From contig MGQF01000080.1 of the NCBI GenBank assembly GCA_001797745.1, positions 39,568-44,852 on the forward strand: a DNA stretch of 5,285 bases. The letters are read 5' to 3'. Positions within the stretch are counted from its first letter, which is position 1. The number at the start of each line of letters is the position of its first letter. A program made the position numbers and the translations under genes. Source of the DNA: Deltaproteobacteria bacterium RBG_13_52_11. Its GTDB lineage: Bacteria > Desulfobacterota > B13-G15 > RBG-16-54-18. Below the pieces are notes generated by a model. The model saw nothing but the letters and a program-made list of their open reading frames with translations. It made no database searches and was not told the DNA's origin. Below, in pieces: positions 1 through 5,285 of the stretch.

Positions 1-521
1 CGCCTGATGATCTCCTCACAGACCCCTACCGCATGCTCGTAAGGGAGGTTGAACTCGCTGTCGCACAGGTGCAGGTGATCTACCCCTTGATTCAAAAGGA
101 CCTCTATCTCATCGGCAACAATGGACGGGGGGCGCAGGCGATACTTTCTTCCTTTAGCCAGGGGGTCGGCGCAGTAGATGCACCGTTGCTCACAACCGCG
201 CTTCGTCTCCACACTCCCCATACCCCCCTCGCGAAAATATCGGGGATTATCCACAAACCCTCTGCGCGGCAGGGGGAGGTCCAAAAGCTCGGGCAACGCA
301 GGGGGATTGCGGTGATACCCCCCACCCTCTCGCCAGATCAGACCGGGGATGCCGGAAATTGTCTCCCCCGCTGCCATCCTCTTTACCACGGCAGGCAAGG
401 CCCTTTCCCCGTCCCCCCAGATCCCACAATCCGCCCCTAGGTACGCCAAGATGGGTTCGGGCATCACAGAGAAGCCAACCCCTCCCAGGATAATAGGGCG
501 GTGGGTCTTTACCTTTATTAA
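1..521 (-). CDS. Radical SAM domain part of a B12-binding radical SAM protein (C-terminal part, frameshifted, runs off left edge)
   Basis: Reading the minus strand from 521 down to 1 gives about 173 codons without a stop. It begins LIKVKTHRPIILGGVGFSV, continues with a GDGERALP stretch typical of the end of a B12-binding domain, and then reads ETKRGCEQRCIYCADP. The cysteine codons at 192-194, 180-182 and 171-173 form CxxxCxxC, the radical SAM motif that binds a 4Fe-4S cluster and cleaves S-adenosylmethionine. HLCDSEFNLP follows, as in family relatives. This frame has no start codon of its own with a ribosome binding site. It continues the protein begun at 808 but is offset by one base, so the pair is best read as one broken gene. 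The rest of the radical SAM barrel lies beyond the left edge. Members are often methyltransferases of the TsrM-like type (cobalamin plus radical SAM), but the substrate cannot be told from this fragment. Family assignment is confident; function is unknown. Confidence 0.8.
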
Positions 522-808
522 TCGATTATCTCTTTTATGCGCGGGAGGATGAATGCCTGACTCAGATAGTAGCAATCGTCGGTGTTGCGAACGGTAAGCC
601 CGATGGCTATGGGGTCATGCCCTTGGAAATAGGCGTCCAGCTCCTCTTTAAAAGAGAAAGCGAAACAGAGATCGATCAGGTCCACCGAGAACCCCGCCAA
701 TTCCAAAGAACTGGCGATATAATCGAGGCCGATGGGGGTAACCGGCGGTTGCATCTCATTCGGGTTGACAAGGAGGACCCTTTTGCTATCTGGTGATGAA
801 CGTGGCAT
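518..808 (-). CDS. B12-binding N-terminal part of the same radical SAM protein, stopped by a frameshift
   Basis: This 96-residue reading frame starts MPRSSPDSKRVLLVNPNEMQ and ends at a TAA at 518-520. The pattern LLVNPN, then PIGLDYIASSLELAGFSVD, then GLTVRNTDD matches the Rossmann-like cobalamin-binding domain at the front of B12-dependent radical SAM proteins. The usual DxHxxG histidine motif is not seen, as in the TsrM-like group. I chose the ATG at 806-808 because AAGGAG lies 8 bases upstream. The open frame extends further to a GTG at 872-874 that lacks a good ribosome binding site and whose extra residues look unconserved. The family normally continues for several hundred residues. Here two tandem stops (TAA TAA) occur at 518-520 and 515-517, while the expected continuation is intact in the next frame. 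One extra base near 520 would give IIDLIKVKTHRP. As sequenced, this fragment alone would not be an active enzyme. Confidence 0.8.
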   Translation of the reverse strand: MPRSSPDSKRVLLVNPNEMQPPVTPIGLDYIASSLELAGFSVDLIDLCFAFSFKEELDAYFQGHDPIAIGLTVRNTDDCYYLSQAFILPRIKEIID

Positions 809-816
809 CTCGTGCG

Positions 817-822
817 CTCCTT
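817..822 (-). promoter_or_regulatory. Ribosome binding site AAGGAG deciding the radical SAM gene start
   Basis: The minus strand reads AAGGAG, then 8 bases, then the ATG at 806-808. This spacing is near optimal and favours that ATG over the upstream GTG at 872-874. Confidence 0.65.
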
Positions 823-829
823 GCGCAAG

Positions 830-858
830 ACTATAGCACCCTCTCTTTCCTACGACAA
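830..858 (-). promoter_or_regulatory. Candidate sigma-70-type promoter for the radical SAM gene
   Basis: On the minus strand TTGTCG (853-858, 4 of 6 matches to TTGACA) is followed by a 17-base spacer and TATAGT (830-835, 5 of 6 matches to TATAAT). The predicted start near 823 falls just before the AAGGAG, giving a very short leader of about 15 bases. This is a consensus match only, and the -35 element is weak. Confidence 0.35.
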
Positions 859-900
859 TCGCATTGTAGCCCACTTGTTTAACAGGATGCCATGGCTTGA

Positions 901-989
901 GGGTTCAATCCCGCCCCTTAATTTAGATTTTATTGGCTGCGGGATCCCGCAAAGCAGGAGGATTCCAGGGGTCAAGGGTTTAATCCCGC
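901..989. repeat. Three ATCCCGC repeats, one within a 14-bp palindrome
   Basis: ATCCCGC occurs at 908-914, 944-950 and 983-989, spaced 36 and 39 bases apart. The outer two sit in near-identical 14-mers, GGGTTCAATCCCGC (901-914) and GGGTTTAATCCCGC (976-989). The middle one is part of the perfect palindrome TGCGGGATCCCGCA (938-951). The array fills the space between the divergent genes and has no credible coding frame. It could be protein-binding sites, a REP-like intergenic repeat, or the decayed remains of something older. The sequence does not decide between these. Confidence 0.4.
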
Positions 990-1002
990 ACAAGGCGGGG
1001 AA

Positions 1003-1038
1003 AAACCCCTAGTTTTCCCTTTTGAAAAAAGGGGGTTT
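1003..1038. other. Intergenic hairpin with two mutually exclusive stems
   Basis: CCCTTTT (1017-1023) pairs with AAAAGGG (1027-1033) around a GAA loop. Alternatively AAACCCC (1003-1009) pairs with GGGGTTT (1032-1038). The two stems compete for the same G tract. The element lies upstream of the predicted plus-strand promoter, so it would not be in the sensor transcript. No clean U tract follows on the plus strand, which argues against a standard terminator. Confidence 0.35.
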
Positions 1039-1068
1039 CTAAGTTAGACGAGAATATGTGCTAAAGGG

Positions 1069-1085
1069 AAGTATCACGAAGTATC
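1069..1085 (+). promoter_or_regulatory. Tandem AAGTATC direct repeat just upstream of the -35 element
   Basis: AAGTATC occurs at 1069-1075 and again at 1079-1085. The 10-base period, about one helical turn, puts both copies on the same face of the DNA, 8 bases upstream of TTGACA. A third partial copy, AAGTATA, overlaps the -10 region at 1115-1121. The position suits an activator or response-regulator site. No particular regulator is indicated. Confidence 0.35.
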
Positions 1086-1093
1086 TTTTATTG

Positions 1094-1123
1094 TTGACAA
1101 AATAGCTATAACATAAGTATACT
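1094..1123 (+). promoter_or_regulatory. Sigma-70-type promoter for the small ORF and the PAS/HD-GYP sensor
   Basis: A perfect TTGACA (1094-1099) is separated by 18 bases from TATACT (1118-1123, 5 of 6 matches to TATAAT). The -10 lies in the small palindrome AAGTATACTT (1115-1124). The predicted transcript start near 1130 coincides with the AGGAGG, so the leader before the ATG at 1145 would be only about 15 bases. This is the best promoter-like sequence I see in the window. Confidence 0.6.
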
Positions 1124-1129
1124 TTTATC

Positions 1130-1135
1130 AGGAGG
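1130..1135 (+). promoter_or_regulatory. Strong Shine-Dalgarno AGGAGG for the 58-codon ORF
   Basis: AGGAGG is followed 9 bases later by the ATG at 1145-1147. Another ATG at 1138-1140 is only 2 bases away, too close for efficient initiation. The site therefore points to the ORF starting at 1145, not to the sensor ATG at 1318, which has only a weaker GAGAGGGA at 1303-1310. Confidence 0.6.
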
Positions 1136-1144
1136 ATATGTACT

Positions 1145-1321
1145 ATGTTCACATTATCCTCTTACGCTTTTTCATACATTGTAATTTCCCTTCCCCGGCG
1201 CGGAGAATCCAATCTCCCTGCATATAAGAACTCCGTCAAACAATTGAACACCCACTTGCTGCTCAAGAGTCTCTTGGCAAAGGTGATGAGCCCTTTGTCA
1301 TTGAGAGGGACCACCAGATGA
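1145..1321 (+). CDS. Small 58-residue ORF overlapping the sensor start (possible leader peptide)
   Basis: The ORF begins MFTLSSYAFSYIVISLPRRG and ends SPLSLRGTTR, with its TGA at 1319-1321. I recognise no family. The N-terminal 16 residues are hydrophobic and aromatic, and the rest is basic (several Arg and Lys) with only one acidic residue, an odd composition for a folded protein. The evidence for translation is contextual: a good promoter, then AGGAGG at a 9-base spacing, then ATG. The stop codon overlaps the ATG of the sensor gene as ATGA (1318-1321), a classic arrangement for translational coupling. It may act as a leader whose translation feeds ribosomes to the long sensor gene, or it may be a real small protein. 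It could also be a chance frame in a long 5' leader, because its composition shows no clear coding signature. Confidence 0.45.
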   Translation: MFTLSSYAFSYIVISLPRRGESNLPAYKNSVKQLNTHLLLKSLLAKVMSPLSLRGTTR

Positions 1322-4300
1322 AAGACAACGACGAAACTCAAAAACAACTCATCAAAGAACTGAGCAAATTGCGCCACAGAATTGCTGAATTGGAGGCATC
1401 GGGACGCAAGCGCAACCAGTTCGAGGTGACCCTACGCACGGAGCGGGATAAGGCGCAACAGTACCTGGATATCGCTGAAGTGATGCTGGTCGTTTTAGAT
1501 AAAAAGGGTAACATCGCCCTCATAAATCGCAAGGGCAATCAAATACTCGGATATAAAGAAGGGGAACTCCTCGGCAAGAATTGGTTCACAACCTGTTTAC
1601 CCGCGCATGTTCGTAAGGGTGTAAAGGGCGTTTTCCGGAAGCTCGTGGCAGGCGAAGGGGAAATAACTGAATTCTACGAAAACCCGGTTTTGACGAAATC
1701 CGGCACAGAAAGAATGATAGCCTGGCACAATACTCTTTTGAAAAATGCACAAGAAAAAAATATCGGCACGCTCAGCTCAGGCATGGACATCACCGAACGC
1801 AGGCAGGCGGAGGAAAAACTGCGGGAATCCGAATCCCGGTTCCGAACGCTGTTTGAAGCGATTCCCGATACCGTCCTGGTCCACGATGATGAGGGTACTA
1901 TCCTCCACATCAATGAAATCGGCGCACAACAACTCGAATGGTCAGGGAAAAACCTGGTGGGCAGAAATCTGCGCGAAATCGTGACCCCTGAGAACCGTGC
2001 CTCAATTGCCGATCACGTCAGGGAAACCCATAAGGTTGGCTGGAACAGGTTCGAGACAACATACGTATCACGAAGTGGTTGGAAGATCATGGCCGAGGTC
2101 AACGAACATCCTATCATGTTCGGCAAGGAGAAGGCCATCTTGAGCGTGGCGCGTGACATCACAAAGCGCAAGGAGGCAGAGGACGCTTTATTAAAAGAAA
2201 AAAAATTTTCCGACTCCGTGATGAACAGTTCACCGGGCCTCTTGTTTATCTTCGGCGATAAAGGAAATATTATACAATGGAATAGGAATGTAGAAAACGT
2301 CACTGGATATTCTGCAAGCGAGATAGCAAAAATGAATGTTCTGGACTTCGTTGCAAAAGAAGATAAAAACATCGCTGCCGAGGCAGTACAGGAAGCCCTC
2401 ACTCTAGGACAGGCTTCATTAGAAATAGACGTCCTCACGAAACCAGGAAAGGAAATTCCCTTTTACATTACAGGAAGACGCACAAAAATTGAAAATGCCA
2501 TCTGTCTGGTTTGTACAGGGATTGACATCACCGAGCGCAAGCGGGCTGAGGAGGCGCTGCGCGAGACGGAGCGGCAGCTGCACACCCTGGTAGATAATTT
2601 CCCCGACTTCATTGCCCGATTCGACAAGGAATGCCGCCATCTCTACGTCAATCCCGCAGTCACGCGGGCGTTTGGCGTTCCGCTGGAACACTTCATCGGC
2701 AAGACGCTTCACGAACTCGCTGCCATCGGACCTCCCGGGCAAAACGAGGCCTTGCACGCCGCGATCAAACAGGTGTTTAAACAAGGCCTCCCTAATACTT
2801 TCGAAGCGCTCTGGCCAACGGAGAGGGGCTACCGGGTTTTTGAAGTCCGCCACATTCCCGAGCTGGACGAGCACGGAAGGGTCGTCAGCGTTCTCGGCGT
2901 CACGCGCGACATCACGGAGCGCAAGCGAGCAGAGGAAGCGCTGCGGGAGAGCGAGGCGACTTTACGAGCACTCATTAATGCACCGACAGATTCCGTCATA
3001 TTGCTGGATTCCCGGGGAGTAATTCTGGAACTCAATAAAATCGCCGCAGAAAGACTTGGAAAAAGCAGAGCAGAATTGATTGGCACTCTTACCGATGACT
3101 CCCTGCCTGAGGATATTGCCAAGAGGCGGCGATCAATCATCTCGCAGGTCTTTGAGACCAGCAGAGAAGTCAGGTTTGAGGATGAACGCGATGGTATCTG
3201 GTACGATACGGTTGTGCACCCTATTACGGATAAAGATGGTATGATCAGCAGGTTAGCAATCATTGCCCGCGACATCACCAAGCGCAAGCGGGCAGAGGAG
3301 GCACTTCAAAGTGCGTATGTCAAGCTTAAGGAAAGCGAGACGCGATATCGCACTCTTGTGGAAAATATTGACCTTGGGATCAACCTCATAGATGCCAACC
3401 ACACGATACTCATGGCAAGCGCCGCTGAAGGCAGACAGATTAACAAACCTCTTAATGACTTAATCGGCAAAAAGTGTTTTCGTGAATTCGAAAAACGGGA
3501 TGCGGTGTGCCCGCACTGTCCTGGAGTCCGGGCAATGGCTACGGGCCAACCAGCAGAAGCTGAGACTGAAGGGGTACGGGATGATGGCAGTCGTTATAAT
3601 GTGAGGGTTCAAGCCTTTCCGGTCTTCGGGGATGATGGCACGGTGACGGGTTTTATAGAGATTGCGGAGAACATCACTGAGCGGAAGCGGGCGGAGAAAG
3701 AGCTTCGGGAGAGCGAGGAGCGCTACCGTTCCCTCTTCGAGAACAGCGAAGACGCGATCCTGCTGACAGCTCCCGATGGCAGTATTTTTAAAGCCAACCC
3801 AGCAGCGTGCCGCATGTTTGGGTGCACCGAAGCCGAAATTACTCAGATGGGCAGAAACGGGGTGGTCGACCAAACTGATCCGCGATTGCCTCTTGCTTTG
3901 GAGGAGAGAAAACGTACCGGCAGATTCAGAGGCGAACTCACATTAGTGCGAAGCGATGGTCAACCATTCCCCGCAGAAGTGACGTCTGTAGTGTTTCAAA
4001 GCCAAGACGGACAGCCCAGATCAAGCATGCTCATCCGCGACATTACCGAGCGCAAGAGGGCAGAGGAGGCGCTGAGGGAGAGCGAGGAACGGTTCCGTAC
4101 TGTCTTCGAATCAGCCGAGGACATCATTTTCATCAAAGATCGTGATCACAGATTTACGTTTGTTAATCCTGCTATGGCAAGAGATCACGGTGTCCCTGCC
4201 TCGAAATTGATCGGGAAAACGAGCAAAGACCTCTTCGGGGAGGAAAGGTCGGTAAAGATTATAGAGGACGACTTGCGTGTCCTCAGAGGGGAGATCATCA

Positions 4301-5285
4301 ATAAAGAACAACCTAGCCCATTAAAAGGAAGCTTAGCCGTACACCACCTTATCAAGGTTCCAATACACAACAGCACTGGGGAGATCATCGGTCTCTGTGG
4401 GATTGCGCGCGACATCACCGAGCGCAAGCAGGCAGAGGAGAAGCTTCGGGAAAGCGAGGAACGGTTCCGTACTGTCTTCGAATCAGCCGAGGACAAAATT
4501 TACATCAAAGATCGTAATCTCAGATTCACGTTTGTTAATCCTGCCCAGGCAAGAATTCACGGCACCACCCCCTCGAAATTGATCGGGAAAACGAGCAAAG
4601 ACCTATTCGGGGAGGAAAGGTCGGCAAAGATTATGGAGGACGATTTACGTGTCCTCAGAGGTGAGATCGTCGATAAAGAAGAACTTAGTCCAATAAAAGG
4701 AAGCTCAGATATAATCCACATTATCAAGGTTCCCTTACATAACAGCGCCGGGGAGATCGTCGGTCTCTGTGGGATTGCCCGGGATATCACCGACCGCAAG
4801 CAAGCAGAGGTAGAACTACGCCGCAGTTATCAACAAATGCGGGAAATGCTGGTGACGACAATCAATGCCCTGGCATCAACCGTCGAGATGAAAGACCAAT
4901 ATACCGCAGGTCATCAACCGCGGGCAACACAGTTGGCCTGTGCTATTGCCGAGGAGATGGGCCTTTCTGAAGAGCAGATCGAGGGCATCCACATGGCCGG
5001 ATCCGTCCATGATATCGGCAAGATCATCGTACCTGCCGAGATCCTTAATAAACCCGGCCCGTTGACAGAAATCCAATACGAGATGGTTAAAATGCATCCG
5101 CGAGCAGGCTTCGATGTATTGAAGGGGATAAAATTCCCGTGGCCGGTTGCCCAGATCGTACTTCAGCATCACGAACTGATGGACGGCTCCGGGTATCCCC
5201 AGGGTCTTTCAGGTGATGAGATCATGCTCGAGGCGAGGATCTTGACAGTCGCCAATGTCGTCGAGGCCATGAACGCACACCGACC
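1318..5285 (+). CDS. Nine-PAS-domain sensor with C-terminal HD-GYP c-di-GMP phosphodiesterase domain (3' end beyond window)
   Basis: The frame is open from ATG 1318 to the window end, 1,322 codons. After a coiled coil (residues about 6-48; QLIKELSKLRHRIAELEA) come nine PAS folds, roughly 48-161, 174-284, 297-407, 420-535, 547-656, 676-789, 802-912, 925-1036 and 1049-1160. Each ends in a DIT[E/K/D]R[K/R]-type motif and a charged helical linker. The HD-GYP domain starts near 1182, with H1199 (YTAGH), H1231/D1232/K1235 (HDIGK), H1260, H1284/H1285 (HHE) and GYP at 1292-1294. Such domains hydrolyse cyclic di-GMP with a two- or three-metal site. The expected Asp in the VAD motif is Asn1313. PAS6 carries C720, C731 and C734. 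No membrane segment, GGDEF or kinase core is seen, so it is probably cytoplasmic; PAS ligands are unknown. ATG 1318 is the first usual start codon after an in-frame TAA at 1225-1227. It overlaps the small ORF's stop, and about 40 C-terminal residues are probably missing. Confidence 0.93.
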   Translation, partial: MKDNDETQKQLIKELSKLRHRIAELEASGRKRNQFEVTLRTERDKAQQYLDIAEVMLVVLDKKGNIALINRKGNQILGYKEGELLGKNWFTTCLPAHVRKGVKGVFRKLVAGEGEITEFYENPVLTKSGTERMIAWHNTLLKNAQEKNIGTLSSGMDITERRQAEEKLRESESRFRTLFEAIPDTVLVHDDEGTILHINEIGAQQLEWSGKNLVGRNLREIVTPENRASIADHVRETHKVGWNRFETTYVSRSGWKIMAEVNEHPIMFGKEKAILSVARDITKRKEAEDALLKEKKFSDSVMNSSPGLLFIFGDKGNIIQWNRNVENVTGYSASEIAKMNVLDFVAKEDKNIAAEAVQEALTLGQASLEIDVLTKPGKEIPFYITGRRTKIENAICLVCTGIDITERKRAEEALRETERQLHTLVDNFPDFIARFDKECRHLYVNPAVTRAFGVPLEHFIGKTLHELAAIGPPGQNEALHAAIKQVFKQGLPNTFEALWPTERGYRVFEVRHIPELDEHGRVVSVLGVTRDITERKRAEEALRESEATLRALINAPTDSVILLDSRGVILELNKIAAERLGKSRAELIGTLTDDSLPEDIAKRRRSIISQVFETSREVRFEDERDGIWYDTVVHPITDKDGMISRLAIIARDITKRKRAEEALQSAYVKLKESETRYRTLVENIDLGINLIDANHTILMASAAEGRQINKPLNDLIGKKCFREFEKRDAVCPHCPGVRAMATGQPAEAETEGVRDDGSRYNVRVQAFPVFGDDGTVTGFIEIAENITERKRAEKELRESEERYRSLFENSEDAILLTAPDGSIFKANPAACRMFGCTEAEITQMGRNGVVDQTDPRLPLALEERKRTGRFRGELTLVRSDGQPFPAEVTSVVFQSQDGQPRSSMLIRDITERKRAEEALRESEERFRTVFESAEDIIFIKDRDHRFTFVNPAMARDHGVPASKLIGKTSKDLFGEERSVKIIEDDLRVLRGEIINKEQPSPLKGSLAVHHLIKVPIHNSTGEIIGLCGIARDITERKQAEEKLRESEERFRTVFESAEDKIYIKDRNLRFTFVNPAQARIHGTTPSKLIGKTSKDLFGEERSAKIMEDDLRVLRGEIVDKEELSPIKGSSDIIHIIKVPLHNSAGEIVGLCGIARDITDRKQAEVELRRSYQQMREMLVTTINALASTVEMKDQYTAGHQPRATQLACAIAEEMGLSEEQIEGIHMAGSVHDIGKIIVPAEILNKPGPLTEIQYEMVKMHPRAGFDVLKGIKFPWPVAQIVLQHHELMDGSGYPQGLSGDEIMLEARILTVANVVEAMNAHR
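4081..4443 (+). repeat. PAS8 duplication unit, copy A
   Basis: This segment and the one 372 bases downstream are about 86% identical by hand count, with no gaps over 363 bases. The first 42 bases are identical in both. It encodes the eighth PAS domain (SEERFRTVFESAED through GLCGIARDITERK). Confidence 0.9.
4453..4815 (+). repeat. PAS9 duplication unit, copy B
   Basis: This is the second copy of the 372-base in-frame tandem duplication, encoding the ninth PAS domain. Differences from copy A cluster at the ligand-cavity side of the fold (for example IIFIKDRDH becomes KIYIKDRNL, and AMARDHGVPA becomes AQARIHGTTP). The connector and the SKLIGKTSKDLFGEERS segment are nearly unchanged. Homology ends after about 4815, where the sequence passes into the connector to the HD-GYP domain. 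Confidence 0.9.
4861..5285 (+). other. HD-GYP domain (partial) within the sensor
   Basis: The domain is intact up to the window edge. Metal-site positions visible are H1199, H1231, D1232, H1260, H1284 and H1285. Position H-4 from H1199 is Tyr1195, not Glu, which suggests the two-metal class. The expected last ligand is Asn1313 (codon 5254-5256). The first motif reads GHQPRAT where relatives usually have a GHxxRV-type sequence. The fragment ends at AMNAHRP, just before the usual YRP continuation. Confidence 0.9.

Larger units (their letters stand above)
1786..4830 (+). repeat. Nine near-identical inter-PAS linker repeats
   Basis: A segment encoding variants of DITERKRAEEALRESEE recurs with its DIT codons starting at 1786, 2155, 2524, 2908, 3271, 3670, 4039, 4411 and 4783. 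Intervals are 369, 369, 384, 363, 399, 369, 372 and 372 bases. Many copies share long runs of identical bases such as GACATCACCGAGCGCAAGC. The encoded helix is the usual signalling connector between PAS domains. On the complementary strand the repeats produce several spurious ORFs that share MSRA-like starts. Confidence 0.85.

Noticed and set aside
33..440. Plus-strand 135-codon ORF opposite the radical SAM gene
   Set aside because: The minus-strand frame carries the CxxxCxxC motif and family-like sequence, whereas this frame is proline-rich shadow sequence.
897..918. tRNA T-arm-like GGTTCAATCC
   Set aside because: The flanking bases do not form the full T stem, and no D-arm, anticodon arm or acceptor stem can be found at the right distances on the plus strand.
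1003..1040. Rho-independent terminator
   Set aside because: The stem competes between two pairings, no clear U tract follows on the plus strand, and no gene ends just upstream on either strand.
1138..1227. Alternative 29-codon ORF from the ATG at 1138
   Set aside because: Its ATG lies only 2 bases after AGGAGG, too close for normal initiation, and the product has no recognisable features.
1162..1377. Minus-strand 71-codon ORF over the sensor start
   Set aside because: It overlaps the start of the sensor gene, has no visible ribosome binding site of note, and has no recognisable domain. The plus-strand ORF has better initiation signals.
2013..3287. Antisense ORFs of 141-152 codons
   Set aside because: They mirror the PAS-encoding frame, share MSRA segments from the reversed linker codons, and have low-complexity Ser/Leu-rich composition typical of shadow frames.
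4185..4799. Antisense ORFs starting MSSADSKTV... and MRSVISRAIPQ...
   Set aside because: They are the reverse-strand reading of the PAS8/PAS9 repeats and resemble each other only because of the duplication. They have no protein features and lie wholly inside the sensor gene.
1786..4830. CRISPR-like periodic repeats
   Set aside because: The period is about 370 bases and the repeats are coding linkers between PAS domains, not 24-40-base repeats with short spacers.

Overview
The window looks like bacterial chromosomal DNA of roughly even GC content, with two divergent transcription units, both cut by the window edges. A B12-dependent radical SAM protein beside a very long multi-PAS c-di-GMP phosphodiesterase suits an anaerobic, environmental Desulfobacterota- or Nitrospirota-like bacterium. 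That placement is inferred from gene style only; there is no rRNA or other taxonomic marker here.

Left part (1-808, minus strand): a cobalamin-binding radical SAM protein. Its N-terminal B12-binding half and its C-terminal half, which carries the CxxxCxxC iron-sulfur motif, lie in different reading frames. They meet at about 518-521, where adding one base would restore a single continuous protein. The gene is therefore broken by a frameshift, or the sequence has a one-base error there. It runs off the left edge.

Middle (809-1144): the divergent intergenic region. It holds a candidate minus-strand promoter and ribosome binding site for the radical SAM gene. It also has three ATCCCGC repeats (one inside a 14-bp palindrome), an A/T- and G/C-tract hairpin, a 7-bp direct repeat with 10-bp period, and a good sigma-70-type promoter followed by AGGAGG on the plus strand.

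Right part (1145-5285, plus strand): the promoter and AGGAGG serve a 58-codon ORF whose stop overlaps the ATG of a giant sensor gene (ATGA). The sensor frame is open from 1318 to the right edge, giving 1,322 codons in the window with no stop. It encodes an N-terminal coiled coil, nine tandem PAS domains separated by near-identical DITERKRAEE linkers, and a C-terminal HD-GYP domain cut by the window edge. No transmembrane segment, GGDEF domain or histidine kinase core is visible, so it appears to be a cytoplasmic multi-input sensor with c-di-GMP hydrolysis as its presumed output. The last two PAS units are a recent 372-bp in-frame duplication. One expected HD-GYP metal ligand is Asn instead of Asp. 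Nothing ties the radical SAM gene and the sensor into one pathway except their divergent arrangement.
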